Shown here one piece after another: positions 1 through 8,540 of a stretch of 8,540 bases of DNA (positions within the stretch are counted from its first letter, which is position 1; every line of letters begins with the position of its first letter). The notes beneath the pieces are model-generated. The model was not told the DNA's origin and made no database searches. It saw only the letters and a program-made list of their open reading frames with translations. The DNA comes from Flavobacteriales bacterium (GTDB lineage Bacteria > Bacteroidota > Bacteroidia > Flavobacteriales > BACL11), in assembly GCA_002730985.1 (NCBI GenBank), contig PCBP01000034.1, positions 1 to 8,540 on the forward strand, in the 5' to 3' direction. The position numbers and the translations under genes are program-made.

Positions 1-102
1 GTTGTTGAAGACGCGGTTAAGGCTGATGAATCTGCTGTAGTTGATGAAGTGGTTGTTGAAGACGCGGTTAAGGCTGATGAAGCTGCTGTAGAAGATGATA
101 AT
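1..102 (+). repeat. Two tandem copies of a 51-base coding repeat
   Basis: Bases 1-51 and 52-102 align without gaps at 44 of 51 positions. The first 30 bases of each copy are identical, as are bases 32-40 against 83-91. The unit is 17 codons, so copy-number change would keep the frame. It encodes VVEDAVKADE followed by a more variable acidic stretch. Because the window opens at the start of a unit, further copies may lie upstream. Confidence 0.85.
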
Positions 103-138
103 AAAAACCCTGAAAATAAAGAACAAAAAGGAGAGTAA
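1..138 (+). CDS. rplQ: C-terminal end of a probable 50S ribosomal protein L17 (5'-truncated, acidic tail)
   Basis: Frame 1 is open from the first base to a TAA stop at 136-138 and gives 45 residues. They are rich in Glu, Asp, Ala, Val and Lys, with no folded-domain motif. The tail contains the ten-residue unit VVEDAVKADE twice. The identity is inferred from context. In many Bacteroidota, rplQ lies directly upstream of carA and eno, and its L17 protein carries a low-complexity acidic or Ala/Lys-rich C-terminal extension beyond the conserved core. The L17 core itself lies outside the window, so the assignment is not shown by the visible sequence. Another protein with a low-complexity tail, such as ribosomal protein S16, is possible. 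An intrinsic terminator follows 28 bases after the stop, which fits the end of a ribosomal-protein transcript. Confidence 0.55.
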   Translation, partial: VVEDAVKADESAVVDEVVVEDAVKADEAAVEDDNKNPENKEQKGE

Positions 139-166
139 GTAATAGAACTTCTTTTTAAAATTTAGT

Positions 167-199
167 AAAAGGGTAAGACTTAGGTTTTATCCTTTTTTT
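167..199 (+). terminator. Rho-independent terminator between the L17-like gene and carA
   Basis: Bases 167-179 pair with 184-196 to form a 13-bp stem that includes two G-U pairs, closed by a four-base TTAG loop. A run of seven T (193-199) completes the structure, four of them also forming the base of the stem. It lies 28 bases after the upstream stop codon and 13 bases before the carA ATG. carA must therefore be expressed either by read-through or from a promoter inside this short gap. The short arm-closing G-C content suggests moderate rather than very high strength. Confidence 0.75.
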
Positions 200-212
200 A
201 TAAAAAATCAGA

Positions 213-2608
<2,396 letters not shown>

Positions 2609-2641
2609 GTATATTAGCAGTTAAATAAAAGCAGATAACAA

Positions 2642-3928
2642 ATGAGTAAGAAAGCAGAGTTACACTATAATGGCAAAGTTTATGAAGTTCCAGTTGTAAT
2701 AGGCACAGAGAATGAGAATGCAATAGATATTAGTAAGCTTAGGGGTAAATCTGGATTAATAACTTTAGATAGAGGCTTTAAAAATACAGGTTCATGTGAA
2801 AGCGCAATTACTTTTTTAGATGGAGAAGAAGGGGTTTTAAGATATAGGGGCTATTCAATTGAAGAATTAGCAGAGAAATCAACTTTCTTAGAAGTGGCAT
2901 TTTTATTGATTTATAGTGAACTGCCAACAAGAGAAGAATTAGATGCTTTTACAAAAGATATTTCCGAACATTCATTAGTTCATGAGGATGTGAGATCAAT
3001 TTTAGATGGGTTCCCATCAAAAGCTCATCCTATGGGAGTTTTATCATCCTTAGTCTCATCTTTGACTGCATTTTATCCGAAATCTTTAGATCCAAACCGT
3101 TCAGTTGAGCAAATAAATGGTACTGTGATTAGGGCCATTGCTAAGTTGCCAACTCTGGCTGCTTGGAGTTACAAGAATAGAGTTCGTCAACCAATCGTAT
3201 ATCCAAAGAATAATTTGAGTTATTCTGCAAATTTCATGCAAATGATGTTTGCTTTACCAACAACAGATTATGTTGTCAGTCCTGTAATAACTAAAGCAAT
3301 TGATAAATTATTAATTCTTCATGCTGATCATGAACAAAATTGTTCAACATCAACAGTAAGAGTTGTTGGTTCCTCTCATGCTAGTTTATATGCATCTGTA
3401 TCTGCTGGAATTGCTGCACTTTGGGGACCACTTCATGGTGGTGCTAATCAAGCAGTAATTGAAATGCTGGAAGCTATAAGAATTGATGGAGGTGATGTAG
3501 ATAAATATGTTGCTAAAGCTAAAGACAAAGATGATGCTTTTCGTTTAATGGGATTTGGACATAGAGTTTATAAGAGTTTTGATCCTAGAGCGACTATAAT
3601 TAAGAAAGCAGCTGATGATGTTTTAAAAGAACTAAACATTAATGACCCTGTATTAGAGATTGCTAAGAGATTGGAAGAGGTGGCTTTAGATGATGATTAT
3701 TTTAAATCAAGAAATCTATATCCAAATGTTGATTTTTATTCTGGAATTATTTATAGAGCACTTGGAATTCCTACTGATATGTTTACTGTTATGTTTGCAT
3801 TAGGACGACTTCCTGGATGGATTGCGCAATGGAAGGAGATGAGAGAGAATCATGAACCAATTGGAAGACCAAGACAAGTGTATACTGGATCAAAGGAAAG
3901 AAAATATGTTCCTATTGAAAGTAGATAA
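2642..3928 (+). CDS. gltA: Citrate synthase, type II (hexameric, GltA-like)
   Basis: The enzyme condenses acetyl-CoA with oxaloacetate to citrate and starts the TCA cycle. The 428 residues, including the beta-rich N-terminal region of about 50 residues, match the long type II enzymes exemplified by E. coli GltA. The shorter type I enzymes lack this region. The catalytic set is present: His265 in GPLHGGANQ, His307 in the signature GFGHRVYKSFDPRA, and Asp364 in NVDFYSG. The oxaloacetate-site motif LHADHEQNCSTSTVR (His227, His230) is also present. Type II enzymes in Gram-negative bacteria are often inhibited by NADH, but I did not verify an NADH site here. The gene starts 33 bases after the eno stop with no terminator between them, so it is probably cotranscribed with carA and eno. 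A terminator follows it. No Shine-Dalgarno motif is visible. Confidence 0.96.
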   Translation: MSKKAELHYNGKVYEVPVVIGTENENAIDISKLRGKSGLITLDRGFKNTGSCESAITFLDGEEGVLRYRGYSIEELAEKSTFLEVAFLLIYSELPTREELDAFTKDISEHSLVHEDVRSILDGFPSKAHPMGVLSSLVSSLTAFYPKSLDPNRSVEQINGTVIRAIAKLPTLAAWSYKNRVRQPIVYPKNNLSYSANFMQMMFALPTTDYVVSPVITKAIDKLLILHADHEQNCSTSTVRVVGSSHASLYASVSAGIAALWGPLHGGANQAVIEMLEAIRIDGGDVDKYVAKAKDKDDAFRLMGFGHRVYKSFDPRATIIKKAADDVLKELNINDPVLEIAKRLEEVALDDDYFKSRNLYPNVDFYSGIIYRALGIPTDMFTVMFALGRLPGWIAQWKEMRENHEPIGRPRQVYTGSKERKYVPIESR

Positions 3929-3948
3929 GAAAAATTAATTTCTAAAAT

Positions 3949-3975
3949 AGGGGAGTCATCTGACTCCCTTTTTTT
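3949..3975 (+). terminator. Strong rho-independent terminator after citrate synthase
   Basis: The core stem pairs GGGAGTC (3951-3957) with GACTCCC (3962-3968) around an ATCT loop. It can be extended outward by a G-U and an A-T pair using bases 3949-3950 and 3969-3970. Seven T follow directly (3969-3975), then A and five more T (3977-3981). It lies about 20 bases after the citrate synthase stop and ends almost at the start of the UbiD-family gene. It therefore separates the carA-eno-gltA cluster from that gene. Confidence 0.9.
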
Positions 3976-3982
3976 ATTTTTG
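3975..3982 (+). promoter_or_regulatory. Possible Bacteroidota-type -7 box in front of the decarboxylase gene
   Basis: The bases TATTTTTG match the Bacteroidota -7 consensus TAnnTTTG at every fixed position and end four bases before the ATG at 3987. If used, transcription would begin at or next to the start codon and the mRNA would be nearly leaderless. Against it, the match lies inside a T-rich terminator tail where chance matches are likely. I also see no TTTG-like -33 element at the expected 19-21 base spacing upstream. Confidence 0.2.
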
Positions 3983-3986
3983 AAAT

Positions 3987-5708
3987 ATGGCTTATAAATC
4001 TTTACAGCAATGTGTTTCTGATTTAGATAAAGAAGGAGAACTTAAAAGAATCTCTACAGAATCAAATCCTGATTTGGAAATGGCATCCATTCATTTGGAT
4101 GAATTCGCTAAAAATGGGAAAGCCATACTATTTGAAGATATAAAAGGGAGTCAGTATAAAGCAGTATCTAATTTATTCGGATCAGTGGCTAGAAGTAAGT
4201 TTATATTTCGTGACAGTTTGCAAATTGTTAAAGATTTGATTCAAATTAAAACTAATCCTTCGGTTATATTAAATAATATCCCTCGATTTATTTTTGCTTT
4301 ATTAAATGGAATCTATGCAATACCTAAGAAAGTAAGGTTTAAAAATTTTAAGGAGATTAAGATTGAAAATTTACCTCAGATAAAATGCTGGAAAAATGAT
4401 GGCGGTGCTTTTGTAACCCTTCCACAAGTTTATTCAGAAGACATAGACAGCCCTGGTATAATGCACTCTAATTTAGGCATGTATAGAATTCAGCTTTCTG
4501 GTAATGAGTATGATGTTAATCAAGAGATTGGAATGCATTATCAATTACATAGAGGCATTGGAATACATCAGAAGAAAGCTAATCAAAAAGGAGAGCCTTT
4601 AAAGGTCTCTATTTTTGTGGGAGGCCCTCCAGCACATAGTTTTGCAGCAGTTATGCCTCTTCCTGAAGGTATGAGTGAAGTTTCTTTTGCTGGTGTGTTA
4701 TGTAAAAGAAGATTTCGTTACTCTAGGAAAGATGGTTATATTATTTCATCAGATGCAGATTTTGTAATCTGTGGTGAGTTATATCCTAATGAATTGAAAC
4801 CAGAAGGGCCATTCGGTGATCATTTAGGATATTACAGTCTGAAGCATAATTTCCCTGTTTTAAGAGTTCATAAGGTTTATGCTAAGAAAGATGGTATTTG
4901 GCCATTTACAGTTGTCGGTCGCCCCCCACAGGAGGATTCTCATTTTGGGGCACTAATACATGAGATAGCTGGAAAAGCAATTAATAAAGAGATTCCAGGA
5001 CTTAAATCTGTAAATGCTGTAGATGCTGCAGGGGTTCACCCTTTACTTTTAGCAATTGGTTCTGAAAGATACACCCCTTATAGTCCTACTAAACAACCAC
5101 AAGAAATCTTAACCATTGCAAATCATATATTGGGTACAGGTCAGATGAGTTTAGCAAAATATTTATTTATTTGTGATGAAGATGATTATCTAGATGTAAA
5201 TAACGAGATTGCTTATTTCACTCATTTTTTTGAAAGAGTAGACTGGAAGAGAGATTTGCATTTTCAGACTAAAACAACTATTGATACTTTGGACTATAGT
5301 GGGGAAGGTCTTAATGAAGGGTCTAAAGTGGTTTTAGCTGCTGCAGGAGAACCAAAAAGGGAATTAATCAAAATTTTACCAGATCTAGAATTTCCCTCAG
5401 ACTTTTCTAATCCTAGGTTAGTGAGTAATGGCAACTTAGTTTTGGAAGGGAAAGGAGAAATTAAGGAACTTCTCTCCAGTTTAGAAAAACAGCATATTCA
5501 AGGAGTAGCACTTATTACATTGGTTGATAATGCTAGTTTCGTAAGCGAAAATTTTTCTAATTGGCTATGGGTCACTTTTACTCGTTCAGATCCTGCTCAT
5601 GATATTTATGGATTAGATGCAGAAAATAAGAATAAACATTTCTCGTGTTCTATTCCTATAATTGATGCTAGAATTAAACCTCATCATGCTCCTGTTTTAG
5701 AGAGGTAA
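3987..5708 (+). CDS. UbiD-family decarboxylase, menaquinone-biosynthesis-like
   Basis: UbiD enzymes reversibly decarboxylate aromatic or unsaturated acids using prenylated FMN and a divalent metal. Family features are clear. SNLGMYRIQL carries Asn162 and Arg167 of the active site. HYQLHRG (184-190) lies in the metal/cofactor region, MSEVSFAG provides Glu231 as the likely metal ligand, and PEGPFGDHLGYYS provides Glu273 and Asp278. The latter replaces the third Glu of the E-R-E network described for fungal Fdc1. The phrase KCWKNDGGAFVTLP before the active site resembles the group annotated as menaquinone biosynthesis decarboxylase. At 573 residues it is longer than E. coli UbiD (about 497), with extra length in the N-terminal 70-135 region and the C-terminal domain. 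Bacteroidota use menaquinone, so a role in the futalosine route is plausible. The substrate is not shown, and no ubiX or mqn gene lies nearby. The start at 3987 gives a typical N-terminus. Confidence 0.88.
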   Translation: MAYKSLQQCVSDLDKEGELKRISTESNPDLEMASIHLDEFAKNGKAILFEDIKGSQYKAVSNLFGSVARSKFIFRDSLQIVKDLIQIKTNPSVILNNIPRFIFALLNGIYAIPKKVRFKNFKEIKIENLPQIKCWKNDGGAFVTLPQVYSEDIDSPGIMHSNLGMYRIQLSGNEYDVNQEIGMHYQLHRGIGIHQKKANQKGEPLKVSIFVGGPPAHSFAAVMPLPEGMSEVSFAGVLCKRRFRYSRKDGYIISSDADFVICGELYPNELKPEGPFGDHLGYYSLKHNFPVLRVHKVYAKKDGIWPFTVVGRPPQEDSHFGALIHEIAGKAINKEIPGLKSVNAVDAAGVHPLLLAIGSERYTPYSPTKQPQEILTIANHILGTGQMSLAKYLFICDEDDYLDVNNEIAYFTHFFERVDWKRDLHFQTKTTIDTLDYSGEGLNEGSKVVLAAAGEPKRELIKILPDLEFPSDFSNPRLVSNGNLVLEGKGEIKELLSSLEKQHIQGVALITLVDNASFVSENFSNWLWVTFTRSDPAHDIYGLDAENKNKHFSCSIPIIDARIKPHHAPVLER

Positions 5709-5758
5709 GTATAGTCCTTCTTATAATGTTTATTGATTCTTGGATATATCTTGCGATA

Positions 5759-6970
5759 CTAATTGTGTTTCTTCTGATAATTTTTCCATTTCTTTTTTTT
5801 CTTTTCTTTAGCAAGTATTTGATATTTTGGTGCTTCTGCGAATTTTTTTGGCAAGTTCAATTTCGGCACTTCTTTTTCAATCAATTTTTCAATATCCATA
5901 AAATCTCTAACTTGCTTATGATTGATAAAAGTTATGGCTTCTCCTGTTCTATCTGCTCTTGCTGTTCTTCCAATTCTATGAACATAATCTTCTGCATCAT
6001 GAGGGACTTCATAATTTATTACAAGTTCAATACCTTTTATATCAATGCCTCTAGATAAAATATCAGTAGCTACTAATATCCGGATTTTTTTACTTTTAAA
6101 CTCTCTAATTGTTTGCTCTCGTTGTTCTTGTTCCAATCCTGAGTGCATCTCTGAAGATCTCATTCCGGCTTTATTAAGTGTCCTTTTGATTTCTCGTACA
6201 CTTTTTATACTTGATGCAAAAATCAATACATGACTTAAGCTTTTTCCTTTTGTTTTTAGTATTTCTCTCACCAAATCTATTTTTTGGCTGTCATAGCACA
6301 TATAAGCTAATTGGGTGATCCCAGCTGCAGGCTTAGAAATTGCTAGACTGATACTTGCAGGCTTTTTTAATAATTTGTTTGCTAACTCTCTAATTTTTGC
6401 TGGCATAGTTGCTGAAAACAGCAGGGTTTGTCTTTTCTCAGGTAACTGTTTGGCTATACTCATTATATCATCATGAAATCCCATATCTAGCATTCTGTCT
6501 GCCTCATCTAGTATTAAATGTTCCACTCCTGAGGTGTCAAAATAATTAAAGTCTAGATGAGCAAGTAGTCTCCCTGGGGTACAAATAATTATATCAGCTC
6601 CTTTTTTTAATGCTTCTTTTTGGTTGTCGAACTCCACGCCAGTTCCTCCTCCATATATTGGGTAGGATGATGAATTTGTGAAATAGGAAAACCCCTCAAT
6701 CTGCATATCGATTTGTTTAGCTAGTTCTCTAGTTGGAGCGATGATGATTGCTTTAACTTTGTTGCTGGGATATTCTTTTGTTAGTTTGTCTAGGATAGGA
6801 AGTACAAAGGCAGCTGTTTTTCCTGTTCCTGTTTGTGCACAAGCTATCAAGTCTCTTTCTTTTTGTATGATTGGAATGGCTTGTTCTTGTATGGGGGTTG
6901 GTTTATCAAATCCCATCATCTCGAGTCCTTCTTGCAATTCGTTGCCGAATTTAAATGTTATGAAATTCAT
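5759..6970 (-). CDS. DEAD-box ATP-dependent RNA helicase (RhlE-like)
   Basis: This cytoplasmic protein is predicted to unwind or remodel short RNA duplexes using ATP, typically in ribosome assembly, cold adaptation or mRNA decay. All core motifs occur in order over 403 residues. They are the Q motif (GFDKPTPIQ, 20-28/29), Walker A AQTGTGKT (45-52), PTREL (79-83), TPGR (131-134), DEAD (155-158), SAT (186-188), ATDILSRGID (301-310) and HRIGRTAR (331-338). A short tail from about 380 is very Lys-rich (KEKKKKKWKN) and probably binds RNA non-specifically. Overall compactness and tail resemble the RhlE group rather than DeaD/CsdA, which has a long RNA-binding domain. The ATG at 6968-6970 begins MNFITFKFG, leading directly into the Q-motif helix. 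It lies 12 bases after the acyl-CoA dehydrogenase stop, so the two are probably cotranscribed. The TAG stop at 5759-5761 faces the decarboxylase gene. Confidence 0.95.
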   Translation of the reverse strand: MNFITFKFGNELQEGLEMMGFDKPTPIQEQAIPIIQKERDLIACAQTGTGKTAAFVLPILDKLTKEYPSNKVKAIIIAPTRELAKQIDMQIEGFSYFTNSSSYPIYGGGTGVEFDNQKEALKKGADIIICTPGRLLAHLDFNYFDTSGVEHLILDEADRMLDMGFHDDIMSIAKQLPEKRQTLLFSATMPAKIRELANKLLKKPASISLAISKPAAGITQLAYMCYDSQKIDLVREILKTKGKSLSHVLIFASSIKSVREIKRTLNKAGMRSSEMHSGLEQEQREQTIREFKSKKIRILVATDILSRGIDIKGIELVINYEVPHDAEDYVHRIGRTARADRTGEAITFINHKQVRDFMDIEKLIEKEVPKLNLPKKFAEAPKYQILAKEKKKKKWKNYQKKHN

Positions 6971-6982
6971 TTGGCAAAGATA

Positions 6983-8540
6983 CTAAAAGCAATATTGATT
7001 CTCTTCAATTAATTTATCTGCTATTTTTCTTCTTAATTCTTTAGGGTTTATATTGTATCCTCTTGTAAAGCGTCTCAATCCCATCAACAATATTTTCTGT
7101 TCATCTCCCTCTGCAAAAGATAAAATAATTTCTTTTCCTGATTTATTACAGTTTGTTATAGTTTCATATAAGAATAATTTACTCATATTAATTTGTGGTT
7201 TGGTTTTTTCTTTTCCATTTTTAAGGGTTAACTTCTCAGTTCTTAAGATAGCAGATTCGGCTGCATATACCTCTATTATCATATCTGCTAAATTCATTAG
7301 TAATTCTTGTTCTTTTTCTATATCCATTGCAAAATGCTGAGCTGCTTTTCCTGCAAGCAGCAAGATCACTTTTTTTAACTTCTTAAGGTGCTCTTTTTCT
7401 ACTTCAAATAGTATATTATTATCTGGTTTTCCGAAAGAAGGGATACTCATTAAATCAGAAGCTGCTTTCATTGCAGGAGTCATAATATCTAATTCGCCTT
7501 TCATTGTTTTTTTCAGAATCATTCCCACAAGTAACATTCTGTTTATTTCATTTGTTCCTTCATAGATTCTTGCAATTCTAGCATCTCTATAAGCAGCTTC
7601 CATAGGAGTGTCTGCTGAATATCCCATTCCGCCAAGAATTTGGATTCCCTCATCAGAACAAAACTGGATCGTTTCAGACCCTAATACTTTTACAATAGAA
7701 CATTCAATTGCATATTCTTCTACTCCTTTTAAATGTGCTTGCTGATGATCTGCACCTTCATTTTCTAATCGTGAAATATTTTTCTCTATTTCATCTCCCG
7801 ATCTGTAAGTTGAGGATTCGACAGCAAAAGTTCTGCTAGCCATATCTGCTAGTTTGTGTTTAATAGCCCCAAATTTTGAAATAGGAATTTTAAATTGAAT
7901 TCGTTCATTTGCGTATTTAATAGATGTACTTATAACCCTTCTACAAGCATCTATCACTGCAGCAGAGAGTTTAATTCTTCCAACATTAAGTGCGTTCATA
8001 GCGATCTTAAATCCATTCCCTCTCCCTCCTAATAAATTCTCAACTGGAACTTTCACTCCATTAAAGAACACTTGACGAGTAGAAGATGAGTTTAGGCCTA
8101 ATTTACGCTCTTCTTCTCCTAAGGTAATGCCTTCCATTCCTTTTTCTAAGATGAAGCCAGTTATGTTTTTATCATCTTCAATTCTTGCAAAAACAATAAA
8201 TATATCTGCAAAACCTGCATTTGAGATCCACATTTTCTGTCCTGTGATGAGGTAGCTTTTACTATCTTTAGTAATTACTGCCCTTGTTTTTCCTGAGTTT
8301 GCATCTGACCCTGCTCCTGGTTCGGTTAAGCAATAACAACTCATCCATTCTCCATTAGCAAGTTTTGGAAGGTATCTTTCTTTTTGCTCATCATTCCCAT
8401 AAAGTAAGATAGGTAATGTTCCTATTCCAGTATGTGCTCCAAATGCGGTTGAGAATGATCCATTTGCTCCAGAAATCTTATCACAAATTAGTACAGAAGT
8501 ATTAAATGGCATTCCCATTCCACCATATTCTTCTGGAACA
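6983..8540 (-). CDS. Acyl-CoA dehydrogenase, long VLCAD/ACAD9-like form (5'-truncated by the window)
   Basis: This FAD enzyme introduces the alpha-beta double bond in acyl-CoA at the first step of beta-oxidation, passing electrons to electron-transfer flavoprotein. The frame stays open through the right edge. The last codons before the edge read VPEEYGG, a conserved family motif, so the ATG at 8516-8518 is internal and the true start lies outside. Landmarks are CYCLTEPGAGSDA (flavin/substrate site), ITGQKMWISNAGFAD, ILGGMGYSADTPMEAAYRDARI and the catalytic-base motif YEGTNEINR, whose Glu is encoded at 7559-7561. About 190 residues continue beyond this motif. That places it with the roughly 600-residue VLCAD/ACAD9-like enzymes with an extra C-terminal helical domain, not the roughly 380-residue short- and medium-chain enzymes. 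In Bacteroidota such genes often follow thiolase and 3-hydroxyacyl-CoA dehydrogenase genes, which would lie off-window to the right. Confidence 0.93.
   Translation of the reverse strand, partial: VPEEYGGMGMPFNTSVLICDKISGANGSFSTAFGAHTGIGTLPILLYGNDEQKERYLPKLANGEWMSCYCLTEPGAGSDANSGKTRAVITKDSKSYLITGQKMWISNAGFADIFIVFARIEDDKNITGFILEKGMEGITLGEEERKLGLNSSSTRQVFFNGVKVPVENLLGGRGNGFKIAMNALNVGRIKLSAAVIDACRRVISTSIKYANERIQFKIPISKFGAIKHKLADMASRTFAVESSTYRSGDEIEKNISRLENEGADHQQAHLKGVEEYAIECSIVKVLGSETIQFCSDEGIQILGGMGYSADTPMEAAYRDARIARIYEGTNEINRMLLVGMILKKTMKGELDIMTPAMKAASDLMSIPSFGKPDNNILFEVEKEHLKKLKKVILLLAGKAAQHFAMDIEKEQELLMNLADMIIEVYAAESAILRTEKLTLKNGKEKTKPQINMSKLFLYETITNCNKSGKEIILSFAEGDEQKILLMGLRRFTRGYNINPKELRRKIADKLIEENQYCF

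Noticed and set aside
129..150. Shine-Dalgarno-like GGAG near the end of the first gene
   Set aside because: No start codon with a meaningful frame follows at suitable spacing; the bases are simply the last codons of the acidic tail.
5726..6058. Plus-strand open frame of 110 codons, Phe/Ile-rich and membrane-like
   Set aside because: It lies entirely antisense to the 3' part of the intact DEAD-box helicase gene. Its hydrophobic look comes from T-rich complements of Lys-rich coding sequence.
6045..6233. Plus-strand open frame of 62 codons
   Set aside because: It is antisense to conserved helicase motifs, with no start signal or recognisable domain.
6741..6986. Plus-strand open frame of 81 codons
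   Set aside because: It is antisense to the helicase Walker A and Q-motif region and ends at the operon junction; a shadow frame.
7053..7340. Plus-strand open frame of 95 codons
   Set aside because: It is antisense to the C-terminal domain of the acyl-CoA dehydrogenase, with no independent evidence.
7341..7361. Inverted repeat GCTGCTT / AAGCAGC with a 7-base loop
   Set aside because: It is within the coding sequence of the acyl-CoA dehydrogenase, in an Ala/Leu-rich stretch where such short matches arise easily, and it has no T-run.
8516..8518. ATG as the real start of the acyl-CoA dehydrogenase
   Set aside because: The frame continues upstream to the window edge and encodes VPEEYGG, a conserved internal motif, so this Met is internal and the gene is cut by the window.

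Overview
The window is a piece of an AT-rich bacterial chromosome, most likely from a member of the Bacteroidota (Flavobacteriia- or Cytophagia-like). Three things point there. The order (end of a probable ribosomal protein L17 gene)-carA-eno-citrate synthase is, from memory, a familiar arrangement in that phylum. Shine-Dalgarno sequences are absent in front of essentially every start. The encoded proteins also look typical of Bacteroidota: a long acyl-CoA dehydrogenase, an RhlE-like helicase with a Lys-rich tail, and a menaquinone-type UbiD decarboxylase. This placement is by recognition only and was not tested by a search.

Layout. Bases 1-138 are the 3' end of a plus-strand gene encoding a strongly acidic, repetitive tail, followed by a good intrinsic terminator (167-199). 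Next comes a tight plus-strand cluster. carA (213-1316) overlaps the GTG start of eno (1316-2608) by one base, and a type II citrate synthase gene (2642-3928) follows 33 bases later. A strong terminator (3949-3975) closes the cluster. Immediately after its T-run starts a UbiD-family decarboxylase gene (3987-5708). The strand then switches. A DEAD-box helicase (5759-6970) and, upstream of it on the same strand, a 5'-truncated acyl-CoA dehydrogenase (6983-8540) are read leftward. They are only 12 bases apart and converge on the decarboxylase gene across a 50-base gap.

Functionally this is housekeeping metabolism. It covers carbamoyl phosphate for pyrimidine and arginine synthesis (CarA), lower glycolysis (enolase), entry to the TCA cycle (citrate synthase), a prenyl-FMN-dependent decarboxylation possibly in menaquinone synthesis, fatty-acid beta-oxidation, and RNA remodelling. 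All complete genes look intact and their key catalytic residues are visible. I see no tRNA, rRNA, CRISPR array, insertion sequence, integrase, toxin-antitoxin pair or defence gene, and nothing that looks like a new system. The observations worth a second look are small: the repeat in the acidic tail, the carA/eno stop-start overlap, the terminator merging into the next gene's start region, the unexplained helicase/acyl-CoA dehydrogenase pairing, and the missing terminator between the convergent genes.
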